A DNA stretch of 64,000 nt, taken from contig NZ_CP107921.1 in NCBI RefSeq assembly GCF_036014215.1, positions 1,683,501 to 1,747,500 of the forward strand, given 5' to 3'. The position numbers were made by a program, and so were the translations under genes. This DNA comes from Streptomyces sp. NBC_00440 (lineage in GTDB: Bacteria > Actinomycetota > Actinomycetes > Streptomycetales > Streptomycetaceae). The notes under the pieces were generated by a model. The model saw nothing but the letters and a program-made list of their open reading frames with translations. It was not told the DNA's origin and made no database searches. Of this stretch, positions 45,859 to 54,067 are shown piece by piece. Numbering within the stretch: the stretch's first letter is position 1; the number at the start of each line of letters is the position of its first letter.

Positions 45859-46635
45859 ATGTACGACCTCAGCGCACGCAAGCTCGCACTTGAACTCGTC
45901 GGCCAAGGTCACAGCCTCAACTCCGTCAGCAAGCAGACGGGTATATCACGGGCCGCAATCCGCGAATGGCAGACCCACGTGGAGCCTCTCGCCCACCCCC
46001 GCCTAGCCCCTTGCGCACGGTGCCGCCTCGAACCCGGAACCCCCGACGACGCCGCCGCATATGCATATCTACTCGGCCTCTACCTCGGCGATGGCTGCAT
46101 CAGCCCTCATCCCAAGATTGGGTACTACTTGCGCATCGCCTGTTCCAACTCCTGGCCGGGGCTCATCGAGACGTGCCGCGAAGCGATCAGTGCCGTTAGT
46201 CCAAGCGATTCCCTTTGCTTGGTCCAGAAGGAAGGTTGTGTTGCCGTCACCGGTTACAGCAGACATTGGCCATGCCTGTTCCCCCAGCACGGCCCCGGGA
46301 AAAAGCACGACCGAACCATCGCGCTGGAACCCTGGCAGCAGCAGATTGTCGATGAATATCCTTGGCCGTTCGTGCGCGGCTTGATCCACTCCGACGGATG
46401 CCGGAACACAAACTGGACCACCCGCATCGTCGGTGGTGAGCGGAAGCGCTACGAATACCCCAGGTACTGGTTCACCAACGTGTCCGACGACATCCGCCGT
46501 CTCTACACCGACACCCTCGACAAACTCGGCGTCGAATGGAAGAGCTGCACCCGCCACAGCAGGCCATACAACATCTCCGTGGCCAAGCGCGGATCCGTTG
46601 CACTCATGGATGCACACGTAGGTCCGAAGTACTGA
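45859..46635 (+). CDS. HTH plus dual LAGLIDADG-motif protein (homing endonuclease type)
   Basis: The 258-residue protein has an N-terminal helix-turn-helix (ARKLALELVGQGHSLNSVSK, GISRAAIREW), a CxxC pair (PCARCR, 52-55), and two LAGLIDADG-like motifs 100 residues apart: LLGLYLGDGC (71-80) and FVRGLIHSDGC (171-181). A single chain with two motifs is a monomeric homing-endonuclease fold. The ATG at 45859 has no clear ribosome binding site. Codon use is less GC-biased than the neighbours, which suggests transfer. It lies 110 bases behind the tRNA and is not inside an intron or intein. It may be an active freestanding nuclease or a domesticated regulator. Confidence 0.8.
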   Translation: MYDLSARKLALELVGQGHSLNSVSKQTGISRAAIREWQTHVEPLAHPRLAPCARCRLEPGTPDDAAAYAYLLGLYLGDGCISPHPKIGYYLRIACSNSWPGLIETCREAISAVSPSDSLCLVQKEGCVAVTGYSRHWPCLFPQHGPGKKHDRTIALEPWQQQIVDEYPWPFVRGLIHSDGCRNTNWTTRIVGGERKRYEYPRYWFTNVSDDIRRLYTDTLDKLGVEWKSCTRHSRPYNISVAKRGSVALMDAHVGPKY

Positions 46636-46643
46636 GCCGCGAA

Positions 46644-46675
46644 AGGGCCCCTCAGCAGCGAATTCGAGGGGCCCT
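46644..46675. terminator. Bidirectional hairpin between the LAGLIDADG gene and pyk
   Basis: AGGGCCCCTC / GAGGGGCCCT is a perfect 10-bp stem with a 12-base loop between convergent genes. Confidence 0.75.
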
Positions 46676-46697
46676 GGTCTACTGCTGACCAGTCTGG

Positions 46698-48134
46698 CTA
46701 CTTCGGCGAATCGTCCTCCCCGACGTGGTGGACGCGGACCAGATTGGTGGAGCCGGCGACGCCGGGCGGGGAGCCCGCGGTGATGACGACGATGTCGCCC
46801 TTCTGGCAGCGGCCCGCCTTCAGGAGTTGTTCGTCGACCTGCGCGACCATCTCGTCCGTGGATTCCACGTGCGGGCCGAGATAGGTCTCCACACCCCAAG
46901 TCAGGGTGAGCTGGGCGCGTGTTGCCGGGTCCGGGGTGAAGGCCAGCAGCGGGATCGGCGAGCGGTAGCGCGAGAGCCGCTTCGCCGTGTCGCCGGACTG
47001 GGTGAAGGCCACGAGCAGCTTCGCGCCGAGGAAGTCGCCCATCTCAGCGGCCGCGCGGGCGACGGCGCCGCCCTGGGTACGCGGCTTGTTGCGGTCGTTC
47101 AGCGGCGGCAGACCGCGGGCGAGGATGTCCTCCTCGGCCGCCTCGACGATGCGGCCCATCGTCCGGACCGTCTCCACCGGGTACTTGCCGACGCTGGTCT
47201 CGCCGGAGAGCATCACGGCGTCGGTGCCGTCGATGACCGCGTTGGCGACGTCGGAGGCTTCGGCGCGGGTGGGGCGGGAGTTGTCGATCATCGAGTCGAG
47301 CATCTGGGTCGCGACAATGACGGGCTTGGCGTTGCGCTTGGCCAGCTTCACGGCGCGCTTCTGGACGATCGGCACCTGTTCCAGGGGCATCTCGACGCCG
47401 AGGTCACCGCGGGCGACCATGATGCCGTCGAAGGCCGCGACGATCCCGTCGATGTTCTCGACGGCCTGCGGCTTCTCGATCTTGGCGATGACGGGGAGCC
47501 TGCGGCCCTCCTCCTCCATGATCTGGTGGACCTCGTCGACGTCCCGGCCGCTGCGCACGAAGGAGAGCGCGATGATGTCGGCCCCGGTCCGCAGTGCCCA
47601 GCGGAGGTCATCGGCGTCCTTCTCGGACATGGCGGGGACGGACACCGCGACACCGGGGAGGTTGAGCCCCTTGTGGTCGGAGACCATGCCGCCCTCGACG
47701 ACCAGGGTGTGGACGCGGGGGCCTTCGACCGAGGTGACTTCGAGGGCGACCTTGCCGTCGTCGACGAGGATGCGCTCGCCGGTGGTCACGTCCCCGGCGA
47801 GGCCGTTGTAGGTGGTGCCGCAGCTGCTCCGGTCGCCCCGGGCGCCGGGGGCGACGGTGATGGTGAACTCGTCGCCGCGTTCAAGGAGTACGGGGCCTTC
47901 GGCGAAGCGGCCGAGGCGGATCTTCGGGCCTTGAAGATCCGCGAGGATGCCGACGCTGCGGCCTGTCTCCTCGGCCGCCTTGCGTACGCGGCGGAAACGC
48001 TCCTCGTGCTCGGCGTAGCTGCCGTGGCTGAGATTGAATCGGGCCATGTCCATACCGGCTTCGACCAGTGCCTTGATCTGGTCGTACGAGTCGGTCGCGG
48101 GGCCCAGGGTACAAACGATCTTTGCTCGGCGCAT
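46698..48134 (-). CDS. pyk: Pyruvate kinase
   Basis: This 478-residue glycolytic enzyme converts phosphoenolpyruvate and ADP to pyruvate and ATP. Motifs include MRRAKIVCTLGPATDSYDQI at the start, MARFNLSHGSYAEHE, the active-site KIEKPQAVENIDGI and MVARGDLGVEMPLEQVP, NAKPVIVATQMLDSMI and the C-terminal allosteric domain. The ATG at 48134 is the conserved pyruvate-kinase start; the longer frame is not coding. The upstream region is less GC-rich than its surroundings. Confidence 0.97.
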   Translation of the reverse strand: MRRAKIVCTLGPATDSYDQIKALVEAGMDMARFNLSHGSYAEHEERFRRVRKAAEETGRSVGILADLQGPKIRLGRFAEGPVLLERGDEFTITVAPGARGDRSSCGTTYNGLAGDVTTGERILVDDGKVALEVTSVEGPRVHTLVVEGGMVSDHKGLNLPGVAVSVPAMSEKDADDLRWALRTGADIIALSFVRSGRDVDEVHQIMEEEGRRLPVIAKIEKPQAVENIDGIVAAFDGIMVARGDLGVEMPLEQVPIVQKRAVKLAKRNAKPVIVATQMLDSMIDNSRPTRAEASDVANAVIDGTDAVMLSGETSVGKYPVETVRTMGRIVEAAEEDILARGLPPLNDRNKPRTQGGAVARAAAEMGDFLGAKLLVAFTQSGDTAKRLSRYRSPIPLLAFTPDPATRAQLTLTWGVETYLGPHVESTDEMVAQVDEQLLKAGRCQKGDIVVITAGSPPGVAGSTNLVRVHHVGEDDSPK

Positions 48135-48356
48135 GGTTCGAGCGTATGCCTTACCGATGGGTAAGTGATGGGTCACACATGACGACTCAACCACCTTTAC
48201 ATGAAAGGCTATTGACAACTGTTGAATTGTGCGCGCGTGCGCTCTGATGAGCAATTCCGATGGGCCCGATGCGGAATTGCGTCCCCTGACCGTCGGCCGA
48301 CTGCCGGCCGTGGCTCCCCCGGGTTTCCGGGCCGGGCCGGATTCCCGGTGCGGGCC
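48135..48356. other. pyk upstream region, relatively AT-rich
   Basis: The 222 bases include an inverted repeat CCTTT/AAAGG (48194-48208) and a consensus TTGACA at 48212-48217 on the plus strand without a matching -10. A minus-strand pyk promoter with TTGAGT as -35 is possible but not convincing. Confidence 0.4.
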
Positions 48357-49067
48357 TCAGAGCGCCGGTGGTGACATGGTGAAACGGGCGTTCACCTGTG
48401 CGTAAACGGTCTGGCGCTGGGGTTCGAGGTCGATGGCCGGTACGTCGTCCGCCCCGCCGGGTGCCGCCGCTCTGAAACCACGGGTGCCGGCGAAGCCGGG
48501 GGCGGGCGGGCGCGCACCGTCCGCCCCCGGGTCGGAGAGCTCGACCAGGGCGGTCAGCTCGGCGCCGAGCGCCTCGGCGTACTCACGGGCGCGGGTGACG
48601 GCGTCCCGCACGGCCTGCCGGCGGGCGTCGCGGTGTGCGGGCGATCCGGGGCGCAGTGCCCACCAGGGTCCTTCGACGCGGGTCAGTTCCAGGTCGGCGA
48701 GGCGGGCGGTGAGTTCGCCGAGTGCGGTGAAGTCGTTGAGTGCGACGGTGATCCGGACGTGGCCGGAGTAGGCGCGGACCCTTTCGCCCCAGCCGTGCTG
48801 GGCCGGTTCGGGGCTGACGGAGAGCGCGCCGCTCTCCAGTTTCTCGACGGCTTCGCCGTATTCCCTGGCGAGTTCGAAGATGGCGGCGTTGCGCCGGGTG
48901 AGGTCCTGCAGCGCTGCCCGGCGGTCCTTGCCGCGGGCGCTCGCGGTGACGGTGAGGGTGGCGGTCTCGGGTTCGACTTCGAGGCTCGCCTCGCCGCGCA
49001 CGGCGACGCGGGGGGTGTCGGGCGTGCCGTAGGGGGCTGCGGAGGGGTACGGGACTTCGTCGGTCAT
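48357..49067 (-). CDS. SIMPL-domain protein
   Basis: This 236-residue protein has the SIMPL (DUF541) pattern: RVAVRGEASLEVEPETATLTVTA near the N-terminus, YSGHVRITVALNDFTALGELT in the middle, DARRQAVRDAVTRAREYAEALGAELTALVEL and a C-terminal VYAQVNARFTM. Many SIMPL proteins are secreted or periplasmic, but no signal peptide is visible here, so it is probably cytoplasmic. The function is unknown. The ATG at 49067 follows GTGGGAACC. Confidence 0.88.
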   Translation of the reverse strand: MTDEVPYPSAAPYGTPDTPRVAVRGEASLEVEPETATLTVTASARGKDRRAALQDLTRRNAAIFELAREYGEAVEKLESGALSVSPEPAQHGWGERVRAYSGHVRITVALNDFTALGELTARLADLELTRVEGPWWALRPGSPAHRDARRQAVRDAVTRAREYAEALGAELTALVELSDPGADGARPPAPGFAGTRGFRAAAPGGADDVPAIDLEPQRQTVYAQVNARFTMSPPAL

Positions 49068-49157
49068 GGTTCCCACTGTCGCACCCCGGTACGACAGTCG
49101 GCGGTCACCAGATCGAAACCTGCGGGGGGTGTTGCACCGCGTGGCTCCTGGGTCAGA

Positions 49158-49207
49158 ATCTACGCGCGTTGTGCATGGTTGCTGTCCGCATCTACGCGCG
49201 TTGTGCA
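49158..49207 (+). repeat. Two direct copies of ATCTACGCGCGTTGTGCA upstream of the 5'-nucleotidase
   Basis: Perfect 18-base copies lie at 49158-49175 and 49190-49207, 32 bases apart (about three helical turns). Each contains the palindrome ACGCGCGT. The second copy ends 18 bases before the gene, so this is likely an operator region. Confidence 0.8.
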
Positions 49208-49225
49208 CGTGACTAGGGAGACGAA

Positions 49226-51043
49226 ATGCCGCTCAACCGTAGGACGTTCCTGGGTACTTCGGCCGCCGCAGGCGCCGGTGTGGCCATCGCCGGAGGCACG
49301 GCAGTGCCCGCTGAGGCGCAGGGGCACGGCCATGGCCACGGTCACGGTCACGGGCGTCCGCCGAAGCGGTACTCCTTCACCGTGATGGGGACGACCGATC
49401 TGCACGGCCATGTCTTCAACTGGGACTACTTCACGGACAAGGAGTTCGACGACGCCGCGCACAACGACGTCGGCCTGGCGAAGATCTCGACGCTGGTCAA
49501 CGGGATCCGCGAGGAGAGAGGCCGCCACAACACCCTGATGATCGACGCGGGCGACACCATCCAGGGCACCCAACTGTCGTACTACTACGCGAAGATCGAC
49601 CCGATCACGGCCAAGCACGGTCCGGTGCACCCGATGGCGCAGGCGATGAACCACATCGGCTACGACGCGGCGGCGCTGGGCAACCACGAGTTCAACTACG
49701 GCATTCCGGTGCTGCGGAAGTTCGAGGAGCAGTGCCGTTTCCCGCTGCTGGGGGCCAACGCCCTGGACGCGAAGACGCTCAGGCCGGCGTTCGCCCCGTA
49801 CGTCTTCAGGACGCTCCGCACACCGCACGGCCGGGATGTGAAGGTCGCGATCCTCGGGCTGACGAACCCGGGCATCGCCATCTGGGACAAGGCGAACGTG
49901 CAGGGCAGGATGGTGTTTCCGGGGCTGGAGGAGCAGGCGGCGAAGTATGTGCCGCGGCTGCGTTCCATGGGTGCCGACGTGGTGCTCGTGGCGGCGCACT
50001 CGGGGGCCAGTGGCACATCCTCGTACGGTGACCAGATCCCGTACGTGGAGAACGCGTCCGCCCTGGTGGCCGAGCAGGTGCCGGGGATCGACGCGATCCT
50101 GGTGGGCCATGCGCATGTCGAGATCCCCGAGAGGTTCGTGGAGAACAAGAAGACCGGGAAGCAGGTCGTTCTCTCCGAGCCGCTGATGTGGGGCGAGCGG
50201 CTCACGGTCTTCGACTTCGACCTGGTGTGGGAGAAGGGTCGCTGGGCGGTCGAGAAGGCCGGTGCGCGGGTACTGAACTCCAATACCGCGGCCGAGGACC
50301 CGGAGCTCGTGAAGCTGCTGACGGACGAACACAAGAAGGTCGTGGCGTACGTCAACGAGGTGATCGGGACGTCGTCCGCCGCGATGACCACGGCGGACGC
50401 GCCGTGGAAGGACGAGCCGATCATCGATCTGATCAACGCCGTCCAGACCGACACGGTGAAGGCGGCGCTGGCCGGTGGTGAGTACGCGGCGCTGCCGGTG
50501 CTCTCGCAGGCGTCGTGCTTCTCGCGTACGGCGCAGATTCCCGCCGGGAACGTGACGATCAAGGACGCGGCGGGCCTGTACCCGTTCGAGAACACGCTGG
50601 AGGCCCGTCTGGTGACGGGTGCGCAGATCAAGGACTATCTGGAGTTCTCGGCGCGCTACTACGTGCAGACTCCGGCGGGCGGTCCTGTCGACACCTCGAA
50701 GCTGACGAACGCGGATGACACGCCGGACTACAACTACGACGCGGTGTCGGGTCTGACGTACGAGATCGACATCGCCAAGGCGGCCGGTTCGCGGATCGCG
50801 AAGCTGTCCTTCGGCGGTAAGGCGATCGATCCGGCGGCGCAGTTCGTGCTGGCGGTGAACAACTACCGGGCGAGCGGCGGCGGTAACTTCCCGCATGTGC
50901 CGGCCGCCAAGCAGCTGTGGGCCAATTCGGACGAGATCCGGAACACGATCATCGCGTGGGTGCAGGCGAAGGGGACGGTGGACGCGTCGGAGTTCGCTTC
51001 GGTGGACTGGAAGCTGACGCGGGACGGTACGCCGGTCTTCTAG
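49226..51043 (+). CDS. Secreted bifunctional metallophosphatase/5'-nucleotidase
   Basis: The 605-residue exoenzyme has a Tat signal (NRRTFLGTSAAAGAGVAIAGG). A GHGHGHGHGHG stretch (about 33-43) follows, then the dimetal phosphoesterase domain: TTDLHGHVFNWD, MIDAGDTIQGT, ALGNHEFNYG, LVAAHSGASG and LVGHAHVEIPE. The C-terminal 5'-nucleotidase substrate domain contains NTLEARLVTGAQIKDYLEFSARYY and LAVNNYRASGGGNFP. It should release phosphate from extracellular nucleotides. GGGAG precedes the ATG. Direct repeats upstream suggest regulated expression, for instance by phosphate or nucleosides. Confidence 0.94.
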   Translation: MPLNRRTFLGTSAAAGAGVAIAGGTAVPAEAQGHGHGHGHGHGRPPKRYSFTVMGTTDLHGHVFNWDYFTDKEFDDAAHNDVGLAKISTLVNGIREERGRHNTLMIDAGDTIQGTQLSYYYAKIDPITAKHGPVHPMAQAMNHIGYDAAALGNHEFNYGIPVLRKFEEQCRFPLLGANALDAKTLRPAFAPYVFRTLRTPHGRDVKVAILGLTNPGIAIWDKANVQGRMVFPGLEEQAAKYVPRLRSMGADVVLVAAHSGASGTSSYGDQIPYVENASALVAEQVPGIDAILVGHAHVEIPERFVENKKTGKQVVLSEPLMWGERLTVFDFDLVWEKGRWAVEKAGARVLNSNTAAEDPELVKLLTDEHKKVVAYVNEVIGTSSAAMTTADAPWKDEPIIDLINAVQTDTVKAALAGGEYAALPVLSQASCFSRTAQIPAGNVTIKDAAGLYPFENTLEARLVTGAQIKDYLEFSARYYVQTPAGGPVDTSKLTNADDTPDYNYDAVSGLTYEIDIAKAAGSRIAKLSFGGKAIDPAAQFVLAVNNYRASGGGNFPHVPAAKQLWANSDEIRNTIIAWVQAKGTVDASEFASVDWKLTRDGTPVF

Positions 51044-51129
51044 GGCGTGGCCGGGTGTCCGGCCGGGTTTGCGGGCCCGGCCGGGCCGGGTGCGGCGGTC
51101 CGGCCGGTGCCCGTGTGCTCGACGACCGC

Positions 51130-52539
51130 TCAGCTGCTGCGTTCGGCCAGCGGGACGAGGCGGGTGCGGCTCTGCGGGGGCAGGGCGTGTTCGCGGTCGA
51201 GGCCGAAGCTGGTGAACGCGGTGCGCCGGGGCAGCGGGTAGGGGTCCTTCCCGGTGAGGGAGTTGAGGATCGTCGCGCTGCGCCAGGCGGCGAGGCCGAG
51301 GTCGGGGGCGCCGACGCCATGGGTGTGGCGTTCGGCGTTCTGTACGTACACGGAGCCGGTGACGGCGGGGTCCAGGAGCAGCCGGTACTGGTCGTCGATG
51401 CGGGGGCGCTCGGACGCGTCGCGCCGCATGTAGGGGTCGAGGCCGGCGAGCATTCCGTCGAGCGGCCGTTCCCGGTAGCCGGTGGCGAGGACCACGGCGT
51501 CGGTGGTGAGGCGGGAGCGGGAGCCCTGCCGGGCGTGTTCGAGGTGGAGTTCGACCTTGGTGGTGGCGACGCGTCCGGCGGTGCGGACGGTGACGCCCGG
51601 GGTGAGGACGGCGTCGGGCCAGCCTCCGTGCTGGGTGCGGCGGTAGAGCTCGCCGTGGATGGCCGCGATGGTTTCGGCGTCGATTCCCTTGTGGAGCTGC
51701 CACTGCTGCGGGGCGAGGGAGTCGCGGGCGGACTCGGGCAGCTGGTGGAAGTAGCGGGTGTAGTCGGGGGTGAAGTGCTCCAGGCCGAGCTTGGAGTACT
51801 CCATGGGGGCGAAGGCCTCGGTCCGGGCGAGCCAGGTGATCTTCTCCTGGCCTGCGGGGCGGGCCCGGAGCAGGTCGAGGAAGATCTCGGCGCCGGACTG
51901 GCCCGCGCCGATGACGGTGATGTGCCCTGCGGCGAGGAGCCGTTCGCGGCTGGCGAGGTAGTCGGACGAGTGCACGACGGGCACGGATGGCGCTTCGGCG
52001 AGCGGCTTGAGGGTCTCCGGGATGTACGGCTCGGTGCCGACGCCGAGTGCCAGGTTGCGGGTGTGGGCGCGGCCGAGTGCCTCGGCTTCTCCGTCGGCGT
52101 CGAGTTGGGTGAAGTCGACTTCGAAGAGGGCGTGTTCGGCGTTCCAGCGGATGGCGTCGACCTGGTGGCCGAAGTGGAGTCCGGGCAGGCTCTCGCTGAC
52201 CCAGCGGCAGTAGGCGTCGTACTCGGTGCGCCTGATGTGGAAGTGCTCGGCGAAGTAGAAGGGGTAGAGCCGCTCGCGTTCCTTGAGGTAGCTGAGGAAC
52301 GACCAGGGGCTGGCGGGTTCGGCGAGGGTCACCAGGTCGGCGAGGAAGGGGACTTGGAGGGTGGCGTCCTCGATGAGCAGGCCGGGGTGCCAGTGGAATG
52401 CGGGGCGCTGTTCGTAGAAGGCGGTGGAGAGTTCGGTGAGGGGGTGGGCGAGTGCCGCGAGGGAGAGGTTGAACGGTCCGATGCCGACCCCCACCAGGTC
52501 GTGGGGCTGGTCTGCGGAAGCCTGCTGGTCCGTCGTCAT
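51130..52539 (-). CDS. FAD-dependent amine/lysine N-hydroxylase (siderophore type)
   Basis: The 469-residue monooxygenase belongs to the lysine N6-/ornithine N5-hydroxylase family. It has the FAD site VGVGIGPFNLSLAALA, a LQVPFLADLVTLAEP block, the NADPH site VIGAGQSGAEIFLDLL and the C-terminal LATGYRERPLDGM. Enzymes of this family hydroxylate a primary amine (lysine, ornithine, cadaverine or putrescine) for hydroxamate siderophores. Its ATG overlaps the decarboxylase stop by four bases (ATGA), so both are made together. By pathway logic the substrate is the amine released by that decarboxylase. It is more divergent from the S. coelicolor DesB sequence, as I recall it, than an orthologue would be. 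Confidence 0.88.
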   Translation of the reverse strand: MTTDQQASADQPHDLVGVGIGPFNLSLAALAHPLTELSTAFYEQRPAFHWHPGLLIEDATLQVPFLADLVTLAEPASPWSFLSYLKERERLYPFYFAEHFHIRRTEYDAYCRWVSESLPGLHFGHQVDAIRWNAEHALFEVDFTQLDADGEAEALGRAHTRNLALGVGTEPYIPETLKPLAEAPSVPVVHSSDYLASRERLLAAGHITVIGAGQSGAEIFLDLLRARPAGQEKITWLARTEAFAPMEYSKLGLEHFTPDYTRYFHQLPESARDSLAPQQWQLHKGIDAETIAAIHGELYRRTQHGGWPDAVLTPGVTVRTAGRVATTKVELHLEHARQGSRSRLTTDAVVLATGYRERPLDGMLAGLDPYMRRDASERPRIDDQYRLLLDPAVTGSVYVQNAERHTHGVGAPDLGLAAWRSATILNSLTGKDPYPLPRRTAFTSFGLDREHALPPQSRTRLVPLAERSS

Positions 52540-53900
52540 CGGGGCGTACTGCCTTCCAGGAGTTTGAGGAGAGCTTCCAGGTCACCGGTGGTGGCGTGGG
52601 GGTTGAGCAGGGTGGCTTTCAGCCAGAGGCGGTTGTCCGCGCGGGCCCGGCCGAGTACGGCGTGGCCCTCGGTGAGGAGGGTGCGGCGGATGGCGGCCAC
52701 GGTCGCGTCGTCCGCTCCGGTGGGGCGGAAGAGCACGGTGGAGATGGTGGGCCGGTCGTAGAGCTCCAGGCCGGGCCGGGCCTCGACGAGGTCGGCGAGT
52801 TCTGCGGCGATGGCGCAGGTGCGGTCGATGAGGGCGGCGAGGCCGCTCCGGCCGAGGGCGCGGAGTGTGACGGCGATCTTGAAGACGTCGGGGCGCCGGG
52901 TGGTCCGCAGGGAGCGGCCGAGGAGGTCGGGGAGGCCGGCTTCGGTGTCGTCGTCGGCGTTGAGGTAGTCGGCCTGGTGGGTGAGGGCGTCCAGGGTGGT
53001 GGGGCACGGGACGGCGAGGAGTCCTGCCGCGACCGGCTGCCAGCCGAGTTTGTGCAGGTCGAGGGTTACCGAGTGGGCTCGTTCGAGGCCGGCGAGCAGG
53101 GGCCGGTGGAGGTCGCTGAAGAGGAGCGGGCCGCCGTATGCGGCGTCGATGTGGAGTTCGGCGCCGTGCCGGTCGCAGAGGTCGGCGATCTCGGGGAGCG
53201 GGTCGATGAGTCCGGCGTCGGTGGTGCCGGCGGTGGCCGCGACCAGGACCGGGCCGTGTGTCGCGGTGAGTGCTTCGTCGAGCGCGGCGAGGTCGATGGT
53301 TCCGGAGGGCGACGGGACGGTGAGGGGTTCGGGGAGGCCGAGCAGCCAGGCTGCGCGGTGCAGGGAGTGGTGGGCGTTGGCGCCGCAGACGATCCGGACG
53401 GCGCCGTGGCGTTCGCGGGCGAGGAGCAGTGCGAGCTGGTTGGACTCGCTGCCTCCGGTGGTGACGAGCGCGTCGCCCGCCGGGTAGATCTCGGCGGCGA
53501 TGGCGCGGGTGACGAGGGCTTCGAGCTCGGAGGCCGCGGGGGCCTGGTCCCAGGAGTCCATCGAGGGGTTGAGGGCGGAGGCGGCGAGGTCGGCGGCTGC
53601 GGCGACGGCGAGCGGCGGGCAGTGCAGATGGGCCGCGCAGCGGGGGTCGGCGGGGTCCGCTGCGCCTTCGGTGATGGCGTGGACCAGGGTGCGCAGGGCT
53701 TCTTCGGCGCCGGTTCCGGTGTCGGGCAGCACGGGGTGGGCCGTGGCCCGTACCCGTACGGCGACGGCTTCCGGGCCGCCGGGCGGCAGCGGGCCGATCC
53801 GGTCGGCGGCCCCGTCGTGCAGCGCGTCGAGGACGGTACCGACGAGGGGCCGCAGGGCGTTCGGCCCTGCGGCCCCTCCGGCGAGTGGCGGCGTACTCAT
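52536..53900 (-). CDS. PLP-dependent amino acid decarboxylase (group II)
   Basis: The 454-residue fold-type I PLP enzyme has the family motifs: AAHLHCPPL, NPSMDSWDQAPAASELE, VTTGGSESNQLALLLARER, ANAHHSLHRAAWLLG, VAATAGTTDAGLIDPLPEI, HIDAAYGGPLLF and the PLP lysine in VTLDLHKLGWQP. The closest functional class is lysine, ornithine or diaminobutyrate decarboxylase of siderophore pathways. GAAGGAC precedes the ATG at 53900. It is translationally coupled to the N-hydroxylase. No acyltransferase or siderophore synthetase lies nearby, and no iron box was found upstream. Confidence 0.87.
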   Translation of the reverse strand: MSTPPLAGGAAGPNALRPLVGTVLDALHDGAADRIGPLPPGGPEAVAVRVRATAHPVLPDTGTGAEEALRTLVHAITEGAADPADPRCAAHLHCPPLAVAAAADLAASALNPSMDSWDQAPAASELEALVTRAIAAEIYPAGDALVTTGGSESNQLALLLARERHGAVRIVCGANAHHSLHRAAWLLGLPEPLTVPSPSGTIDLAALDEALTATHGPVLVAATAGTTDAGLIDPLPEIADLCDRHGAELHIDAAYGGPLLFSDLHRPLLAGLERAHSVTLDLHKLGWQPVAAGLLAVPCPTTLDALTHQADYLNADDDTEAGLPDLLGRSLRTTRRPDVFKIAVTLRALGRSGLAALIDRTCAIAAELADLVEARPGLELYDRPTISTVLFRPTGADDATVAAIRRTLLTEGHAVLGRARADNRLWLKATLLNPHATTGDLEALLKLLEGSTPR

Positions 53901-54067
53901 ACGGGTGTCCTTCGGTGCGCTCGGGGCTGTCGCCCCAGCCTGTACGGGGGACAGGCGGCGCGCCCGAAGAGCACAACGAGCTCAACCCGAAAGTGGTATT
54001 GCCCTGGTGCGGGGGGAAGTTGGAGCCTCCTGGGGTGGTACAAGGGGCTGCCGCCCCGCACCTGCGG
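53901..54067. other. Spacer with two GGGGCTGYCGCCCC hairpins
   Basis: Hairpins GGGGC-TGTC-GCCCC (53923-53936) and GGGGC-TGCC-GCCCC (54044-54057) bracket the 167-base gap between the decarboxylase and pepN. The second is 11 bases after the pepN stop on the minus strand and may terminate pepN. Confidence 0.5.

Noticed and set aside
48212..48240. Plus-strand promoter from the perfect TTGACA at 48212
   Set aside because: No -10 box follows at a proper distance and no plus-strand gene lies downstream.
51130..53900. Calling the pair desA-desB of desferrioxamine synthesis
   Set aside because: desC/desD and an iron box are absent, and the sequences differ from the canonical proteins as I recall them.
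53881..53990. Iron box (TTAGGTTAGGCTAACC-like) upstream of the decarboxylase
   Set aside because: No TTAGG-type inverted repeat is present in this stretch.
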